Positions 58,969-64,000 of a stretch of 64,000 bases of DNA are shown here, piece by piece. The stretch spans positions 220,711 to 284,710 of the forward strand of contig NZ_JACVUP010000002.1 of the NCBI RefSeq assembly GCF_016625195.1, in the 5' to 3' direction. The notes under the pieces are model-generated. The model did no database searches. It was not told the DNA's origin and saw nothing but the letters and a program-made list of their open reading frames with translations. A program made the translations under genes and the position numbers. How positions within the stretch are numbered: the stretch's first letter is position 1; the number at the start of each line of letters is the position of its first letter. The stretch is from Erwinia sp. S63 (GTDB lineage: Bacteria > Pseudomonadota > Gammaproteobacteria > Enterobacterales > Enterobacteriaceae).

Positions 58969-61173
58969 ATGCGTACTTCGCCTTTCAATCCCGGACTGAA
59001 ACCGACGCTGCTTGCCGTTCTGGTCAGTGCCGGTTGTTTGCCAGTGATGGCTGCTACCACCAACACCACAAGTTCTTCAACCGCGGCCAAAAACGAGCAG
59101 CAGACGCTGACCGTTACCGCGACGCCACAAGCTGAGTTCAAATCCGGCGGCAATGATTTAGTACCCGCATACCTCGACGGGCAAATCGCCCACGGCGGCC
59201 GCCTCGGCATGCTAGGTGAGCAGAATGCGATGGACGTGCCGTTTAACGTCATCGGCTTCACCTCGAAGATGATTCAGGATCAGCAGGCAAAAACCATCGC
59301 TGACGTTGTACGCAACGATGCCAGCGTGCAGAACGTTCAGGGCTACGGCAACTACGCTGAAACCTATCGCATTCGTGGGTTTGAGCTGGATGGCGATGAC
59401 ATGACCTATGGCGGGCTGCCAGGCGTCGTGCCGCGTCAGGTGATCGATACTCAATTGATTGATCGCGTGGAAGTGTTTAAAGGTGCTAACTCACTGGTTA
59501 ACGGTGCGGCAACATCAGGCGTTGGTGGCATGATCAACCTTGAGCCAAAACACGCGGAAGATACGCCAATGGCGCGTGTCGGCCTGGATTACACCTCCTC
59601 TTCTCAGGTGGGCGGATCGGTTGATGCCGGACGTCGTTTTGGTGATAACAACCAGTTTGGCGTGCGCGTCAATGTGCTGGATCGTGAAGGGGATACCGCT
59701 GTGCATGGCGCTAAACGCCGCACCACTGCTGCCTCCCTCGGTCTGGATTACCGTGGCGATCGTCTGCGTACCTCACTGGACGTGGGCTACCAGAAGCAGA
59801 CCTTCCACGGTGACCGCATTGGCGTTAACGTCAGTGGACTGGACTTCATTCCCGCACCGACAGCCGCCACGCATAACACCAGCCAGCCCTGGGTTTACAG
59901 CAATATCGAAAGTGAATTCGGTATGGCGAAGGCCGAGTATGATTTAACCGATAGCTGGACCTGGTACGGTGCGGTAGGTGCTCAGCATTCGCATGAAATT
60001 GGCCTGTATGCCAGCCCGGCGGTATCTGATGCGAGCGGCGATGCGAAGTATGGCCGTTTAGATACCAACCGTATCAACGATGCTTTCAGCGGCATGACGG
60101 GTATTCGCGGTAACTTCACCACCGGATTTGTCACCCACAAAGTTAACTTTGGTTATTCTGCGGTGACTCAGGCGGTTAAAACGGCGTGGCGTTATGGCGC
60201 AGGGTCTGTAGACACCAATATTTATAACACCCCGACCACCGCTGTTCCGGTCAACACTTTGAGCAGTGGGGATTATCACGATCCGCTGACCACCGGCCGT
60301 ACGCGCACCCAGGGTTATCTGTTGAGCGATACGCTGGGCTTCTTCGATGACACCGTGCTGTTCACCGCCGGTGCACGTCATCAGAAAGTGGTGGTGCGCA
60401 GTTACGATAACAACACGGGTGCGGAAGATACCGATTCTCGCTTTGACGCCAGCCGCTGGATGCCAACCTACGGTGTGGTGTACAAGCCATGGAAAGAGGT
60501 CTCTTTCTATGCCAACCACACCGAAGCACTGCAGCCGGGTAGCGCGGCGCCAAATACCGCAGCCAACTATGGTAAAACCACCGGCATCGCGCACTCTAAG
60601 CAGAATGAAGTGGGCGTGAAAGTCGACTTCGATCGTGTTGGTGGCGCGCTGTCACTGTTTGATATCCGCAAACCTAACGCTATCACCAACAGCGATAACG
60701 TTTATGCGTTGAATGGTGAGCAGCGTAACCGTGGTGTAGAGCTGAATCTGTTTGGCGAACCGGTACTCGGTTTCCGTCTGAATGGCAGCGCCACCTGGCT
60801 GGATGCGCAGATCACCGAATCTGCCAACGGCACGTTAAATGGTAAGCAGGCGATTGGTGTTCCTCGCTACTACTTCGTACTGGGTGCTGAATACGACATC
60901 AAACCGGTGGAGGGTTTAACAGCCACGGCTTATGTGAATCATTCAGGTTCGCAGTATGCCGATGCGCAGAATACCAAGTCGCTGGATAGCTACACCACAT
61001 TGGATCTTGGCGTGCGTTACCGCACCAAGCTGAACGATCATGATATGGTCTGGCGCGTTGGCGTTGATAACGTCACCAATGAGAAGTACTGGTCAAGCGT
61101 AGAAAGCTACGGCACCTACATTTACCAGGGCGATCCTCGCACCTTGAAAGTCTCCATGAGCTACGATTTCTAA
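58969..61173 (+). CDS. TonB-dependent siderophore receptor, ferrichrome-receptor-like
   Basis: This 734-residue outer-membrane receptor has a signal peptide (to about residue 28, ...PVMA), a TonB box TLTVTA (about 47-52) and a plug domain. The plug carries YRIRGFELDGDDMTYGG, IDRVEVFKGANSLVNGAATSGVGGMINL and GLPGVVPRQ. A 22-strand barrel ending in SYDF follows. The plug segments remind me of FcuA-type ferrichrome receptors, but the ligand is not certain. AGGGGA and a Fur box precede it, and a terminator follows. Confidence 0.85.
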   Translation: MRTSPFNPGLKPTLLAVLVSAGCLPVMAATTNTTSSSTAAKNEQQTLTVTATPQAEFKSGGNDLVPAYLDGQIAHGGRLGMLGEQNAMDVPFNVIGFTSKMIQDQQAKTIADVVRNDASVQNVQGYGNYAETYRIRGFELDGDDMTYGGLPGVVPRQVIDTQLIDRVEVFKGANSLVNGAATSGVGGMINLEPKHAEDTPMARVGLDYTSSSQVGGSVDAGRRFGDNNQFGVRVNVLDREGDTAVHGAKRRTTAASLGLDYRGDRLRTSLDVGYQKQTFHGDRIGVNVSGLDFIPAPTAATHNTSQPWVYSNIESEFGMAKAEYDLTDSWTWYGAVGAQHSHEIGLYASPAVSDASGDAKYGRLDTNRINDAFSGMTGIRGNFTTGFVTHKVNFGYSAVTQAVKTAWRYGAGSVDTNIYNTPTTAVPVNTLSSGDYHDPLTTGRTRTQGYLLSDTLGFFDDTVLFTAGARHQKVVVRSYDNNTGAEDTDSRFDASRWMPTYGVVYKPWKEVSFYANHTEALQPGSAAPNTAANYGKTTGIAHSKQNEVGVKVDFDRVGGALSLFDIRKPNAITNSDNVYALNGEQRNRGVELNLFGEPVLGFRLNGSATWLDAQITESANGTLNGKQAIGVPRYYFVLGAEYDIKPVEGLTATAYVNHSGSQYADAQNTKSLDSYTTLDLGVRYRTKLNDHDMVWRVGVDNVTNEKYWSSVESYGTYIYQGDPRTLKVSMSYDF

Positions 61174-61182
61174 TCCGCTCTT

Positions 61183-61208
61183 AACAGGGACGCCATTGCG
61201 TCCCTGTT
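61183..61208 (+). terminator. Terminator of the receptor gene
   Basis: The stem AACAGGGACG/CGTCCCTGTT (61183-61208) has a short loop and is followed by GTCATTTC. The T-run is weak but the stem is strong. It starts 9 bp after the receptor stop. Confidence 0.75.
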
Positions 61209-61305
61209 GTCATTTCATACTGAAATAATTCTGTACCTTGCCACGCATTCCATTACACTCAGTGCGGCAATCCCGCGCATAAAAGTCCTTTGTTATTGAG
61301 TCGAC

Positions 61306-61449
61306 ATGAGTTCACCCGCGCCACCTGACGATCACGACGAGCCTTTACGACAATCTCTGGATGATGCGCACTTCGCTATTGTGGTACTTGCAGTGACCTC
61401 TGTTACCCTTATAATCTTCGTCCTGATGGTGACGTTATGGATGAGCTAA
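61306..61449 (+). CDS. Tiny membrane protein, 47 residues
   Basis: A 48-codon frame (MSSPAPPDDHDEPLR...) has one C-terminal membrane segment (FAIVVLAVTSVTLIIFVLMVTLW). The acidic and proline-rich N-terminus should face the cytoplasm. It stands 39 bp before a second tiny membrane protein gene with which it may form an operon. No function is known. Confidence 0.55.
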   Translation: MSSPAPPDDHDEPLRQSLDDAHFAIVVLAVTSVTLIIFVLMVTLWMS

Positions 61450-61488
61450 GGTCAGCAACAGTTCATGGAAGCCTGCAAGGAGATGTCG

Positions 61489-61662
61489 ATGGAAGCCCGA
61501 GATGACAAACTGATCGCCATAATTGGCCTGCTCTCCGCCTGTTTAATCGGCGTGGTGTTCCTGTTCACCATGACATGGCTGACCGATGTGCGCCATCCCG
61601 CCGATCCCACGCTTGATGTACAAACCTGTCCGCCAAAAGTTCATCCGACGCAACACTCTTAA
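61489..61662 (+). CDS. Tiny membrane protein, 57 residues
   Basis: A 57-residue protein starts at ATG 61489, 6 bp after AAGGAG; an upstream ATG in frame lacks a site. It has one membrane segment (LIAIIGLLSACLIGVVFLFTMTW), then a short periplasmic tail with one Cys and several prolines. Its stop codon TAA overlaps the stop of the leftward glycosidase gene in a shared TTAA. Function is unknown. Confidence 0.6.
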   Translation: MEARDDKLIAIIGLLSACLIGVVFLFTMTWLTDVRHPADPTLDVQTCPPKVHPTQHS

Positions 61663-62807
61663 TCCTGCTTTTCCCGGTTGTGCCACTTAATTTGCTGACT
61701 GCGCAGCTCTAACGCCAGCGCTTCGTGTAGCGTGCGATTGCCATTAGGATCGCCCAGGCCAAACAGCGCGCCAGGTGAACGTCGATCGTCTGCCCAGGCC
61801 GGATATTCCACCACCGGATAGAGTGAAATCCCTTCCAGCGCCACCCCTTCGTCCAGGGCTAACAGCGCTTCTTCCGTGACATGCCGCAGCCAGGGCGCGC
61901 GCGCGTCGCCTTCCGCACCAGTCTCTGCCAGCAATAATGGGCGTCGATAGCGCTGCCAGCATTGCAGCATCAGGCGATGCAGCGGTTGATAAGTCGCGTG
62001 TTCAGCGGGGATGGTGTCGCCGGAAAAGAACCAGTGGTTATCGGGATAGTAATTCAGGCCGAGTATATCGAGAAAATCCTCACGTCCGCCCAGTTCCGGC
62101 GCATCACGCCCGGCAATCCAGTCCCAGGCTTCAAACTGGGCCTGATGCTGTGCATCTGCGCAGGGTTTGCTGTCGGGATTGGCGGGATCGGCGGCGATTT
62201 GCACCAGCGGATCGGTGAGTACAAAGCGCGCATCAGGATAAACGTCGCGAATCGCATGCATCGCCGCCAGCGAAGCGCGCACCAGCTGACGTTTTAGCTC
62301 GCGGCCGCGCTCGCTGGCATAGGGATCAAGCCAGGAAACATCCGCCCCGGCCCATGACCAAAACGAGATTTGGTTGATTGGGGTGAAAAAAGGGTTCTCA
62401 ACGCCTTCATCACGCATCAACTTCGCCATGGCACGTGCGAAACGCTCAAAATGATCGACAAAGGCGCTACGCCAGATATCGAGGTGTTCTGGGTAGCCAA
62501 AATGCGCTAATTCCCAGATGATCTGCATATCGTGACGTGCGGCGGCATGGACCATCGGTAAAAAGCTGCGCCAGTCATATTCGTTTGGCGTAGCTTCGAT
62601 AAGGTGCCAGCGTGCACCGTCGCGAGCAGTATGTAATCCTTCCTGCGCCAGCGCGGCGTAATCTTTCTCTAGTAACATGTCGTGACCGCTACTGATCACC
62701 ATATCCATACGACGACCGCCGCTGCGACAGGCGGTAGAGCAGGGGAAGCTACCCTGGAAGAAACTGCGGAAAAGCTGCGGGTGATGGCGCGGGGATTGCT
62801 GAGTCAT
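61659..62807 (-). CDS. GH1-like TIM-barrel glycosidase with Gln at the acid/base site
   Basis: This 382-residue protein has the beta/alpha-barrel pattern of family 1 glycosidases: LAQEGLHTARDGARWHLIE, WELAHFGYP, FFTPINQISFWSWAG, LGLNYYPDNHWFFSG, LLLAETGAEG and LYPVVEYPAWAD. The ETG glutamate is the likely nucleophile. The acid/base position, normally NEP or NEI, reads NQI here. A start at 62807 or 62810 follows GAGGAG; a longer upstream frame lacks family likeness. It may be inactive as an O-glycosidase or have altered substrate use. Confidence 0.75.
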   Translation of the reverse strand: MTQQSPRHHPQLFRSFFQGSFPCSTACRSGGRRMDMVISSGHDMLLEKDYAALAQEGLHTARDGARWHLIEATPNEYDWRSFLPMVHAAARHDMQIIWELAHFGYPEHLDIWRSAFVDHFERFARAMAKLMRDEGVENPFFTPINQISFWSWAGADVSWLDPYASERGRELKRQLVRASLAAMHAIRDVYPDARFVLTDPLVQIAADPANPDSKPCADAQHQAQFEAWDWIAGRDAPELGGREDFLDILGLNYYPDNHWFFSGDTIPAEHATYQPLHRLMLQCWQRYRRPLLLAETGAEGDARAPWLRHVTEEALLALDEGVALEGISLYPVVEYPAWADDRRSPGALFGLGDPNGNRTLHEALALELRSQQIKWHNREKQD

Positions 62808-62962
62808 CATCCTCTCCTCACGGTAAACGTCGGATGCAGAACGCAAGCCTAAGTCTAGACTGTAAACTAAAGACGCGTCAGCGAGGGGTAGCAGATGTCT
62901 CTGATTGCCATCCGACGCGGTAAGACCAACAATAATAGATCCAGTGAATTCAGGGATTCGGT

Positions 62963-64000
62963 ATGAGTGAAGCAGCATCCGTTCAGCAACCGCCAGCGGG
63001 CGAAGGGTTACGAGAGATTGTTGATGCACGTTGTGCGCTGCATCCCGAGATGAGTGGCATCCATCCCCTCAACGATGGTTTAGACGCCTTTGCCGCGCGC
63101 TATCTGCTGATGGGCATGGCGCAACACACCATTGATGTGCAGTACTACATCTGGCACAACGACATGTCTGGCCGTTTGTTGTTTAGCGCGTTGCTGGATG
63201 CCGCCGAACGGGGCGTCAAAGTTCGCTTGCTATTAGATGACAATAATACGCCGGGCCTGGATGACACGCTGGCCGAACTCGATCGTCATCCCAATATTGC
63301 GGTGCGCTTATTCAATCCCTTTTCCTTTCGCACCCTGCGAGCGCTCGGTTATCTGACTGATTTCGCTCGCCTCAATCGACGCATGCACAACAAGAGCCTG
63401 ACGGTGGATGGGGCGGTGACGCTGGTCGGTGGGCGCAATATCGGCGACGAATATTTCGGAACCGGCGATGAGCCGCTGTTTACCGATTTGGATGTGCTGG
63501 CGATTGGGCCGGTGGTGCAACAAGTGGCGCACGATTTTGAGCGCTACTGGCACAGCAAAGCGGTTTCACCTTTGCGCGCGGTGGTGGATGTCTCAGGCGA
63601 TGCCCATCAGGCGGTGCGTTTACCGGCGGAGTGGCAGCAGAGCGAAGCCGTTCAGCGCTATCTGGCACGGCTGGAACACTCATCCTTTGTCAGTCAAATG
63701 GAACAGGGAACGATGCAGATGACGTGGGCCGAGTCCCGTCTGTTGAGTGACGACCCGCGTAAGGGATTGGGTAAAGCTAAACGTTCCAGCCTGTTGCCGC
63801 AGCGCATGCTGGAGGTGATCGGCACGCCGCAACAGCAGTTCGATATTATCTCAGCCTATTTTGTACCGACGCGCGCTGGCGTAGCCCAGCTGGTGGCGCT
63901 TAAGCGGCGGGGAGTAAAAATTGCGATCCTCACCAATTCACTGGCGGCCAATGATGTATCAGTGGTGCATGCCGGCTATGCACGCTGGCGCAAAAAGTTG
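62963..64000 (+). CDS. ClsC/YmdC-like phospholipase D, 5' part
   Basis: The first 346 codons are visible and the frame is still open at the window edge. Marks are IDVQYYIWHNDMSGRLLF, a complete HKD motif HNKSLTVDGAVTLVGGRNIGDEYF (about residues 139-162), and DIISAYFVPTRAGV, which begins the second half. The pattern fits cardiolipin synthase C. ATG 62963 follows AGGGAT. It is divergent from the glycosidase. The second HKD motif must lie beyond the window. Confidence 0.85.
   Translation, partial: MSEAASVQQPPAGEGLREIVDARCALHPEMSGIHPLNDGLDAFAARYLLMGMAQHTIDVQYYIWHNDMSGRLLFSALLDAAERGVKVRLLLDDNNTPGLDDTLAELDRHPNIAVRLFNPFSFRTLRALGYLTDFARLNRRMHNKSLTVDGAVTLVGGRNIGDEYFGTGDEPLFTDLDVLAIGPVVQQVAHDFERYWHSKAVSPLRAVVDVSGDAHQAVRLPAEWQQSEAVQRYLARLEHSSFVSQMEQGTMQMTWAESRLLSDDPRKGLGKAKRSSLLPQRMLEVIGTPQQQFDIISAYFVPTRAGVAQLVALKRRGVKIAILTNSLAANDVSVVHAGYARWRKKL

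Noticed and set aside
61965..62300. Plus-strand frames over the glycosidase gene
   Set aside because: They are complement shadows; the barrel motifs all read on the minus strand.

Overview
The window looks like chromosome of an Erwiniaceae-type enterobacterium, with Pantoea or a close relative as the best guess. The clues are enterobacterial gene families throughout, the aryl polyene cluster, the AriR, SulP and ClsC-type neighbours, and moderately high GC. Genus is inferred from content and style only. The left 37 kb is a temperate prophage whose left end, including any integrase, lies outside the window. The right 27 kb is host sequence.

Prophage (1 to about 36980). The order is lambdoid. 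It starts with a leftward partial gene behind a PL-type promoter, then a leftward CI-like repressor, then rightward Cro/YdaS-like and YmfL/CII-like regulators. A replication initiator gene carries internal iterons (2793-2905). Next come a PerC-like regulator, a ParB-like protein, an MT-A70 adenine methyltransferase, and a VUT/YhhQ-like transporter translationally coupled to a DpdA-like transglycosylase. That pair is a candidate 7-deazaguanine DNA-modification module. RusA, a DUF968 protein and antiterminator Q follow, then a Q-type terminator and a tRNA-Arg(UCU). The lysis block has a holin, a GH19 endolysin and nested spanins. The head genes are HK97-type: HNH, TerS, TerL, portal, ClpP-like protease, capsid and connectors. 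The tail genes are Mu-type and contractile: sheath, tube, a frameshifted chaperone, tape measure, baseplate gp45 to gp48 homologues, a glycine-rich fibre and Tfa. This HK97-head/Mu-tail combination resembles the SfV/P27 group. A secreted moron sits inside the tail operon. Beyond the tail lie a LexA-controlled small gene, umuDC, a decayed second umuC copy, two related minus-strand terminator elements and a membrane protein. The right end is a 56-bp 3' half of tRNA-Leu(UAA) at 36924-36979, which marks the attachment site.

Host region (37 to 64 kb). After the tRNA terminator come a tiny lipoprotein, a SulP anion transporter, an AriR/YmgB-like protein with a candidate sRNA upstream, and a MarR-MFS-HlyD-NodT tripartite efflux operon. 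A small lipoprotein gene follows. From 45.2 to 58.6 kb a tight 16-gene operon encodes aryl polyene biosynthesis and export (apeC to apeR order). It contains ketosynthases, a chain-length factor, two ACPs, two dehydratases, a ketoreductase, an aryl AMP-ligase, acyltransferases, a thioesterase, and LolA, MMPL and DUF3261 transport proteins. No methyltransferase or ammonia lyase lies beside it. Three tandem 47-bp hairpin repeats follow the operon. Then come a Fur-box-controlled TonB-dependent siderophore receptor, two tiny membrane proteins, a leftward GH1-like glycosidase with Gln at the expected acid/base Glu, and the start of a ClsC/YmdC-like phospholipase D.

All family assignments come from reading motifs, gene order and translated sequence. 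No database search was run.
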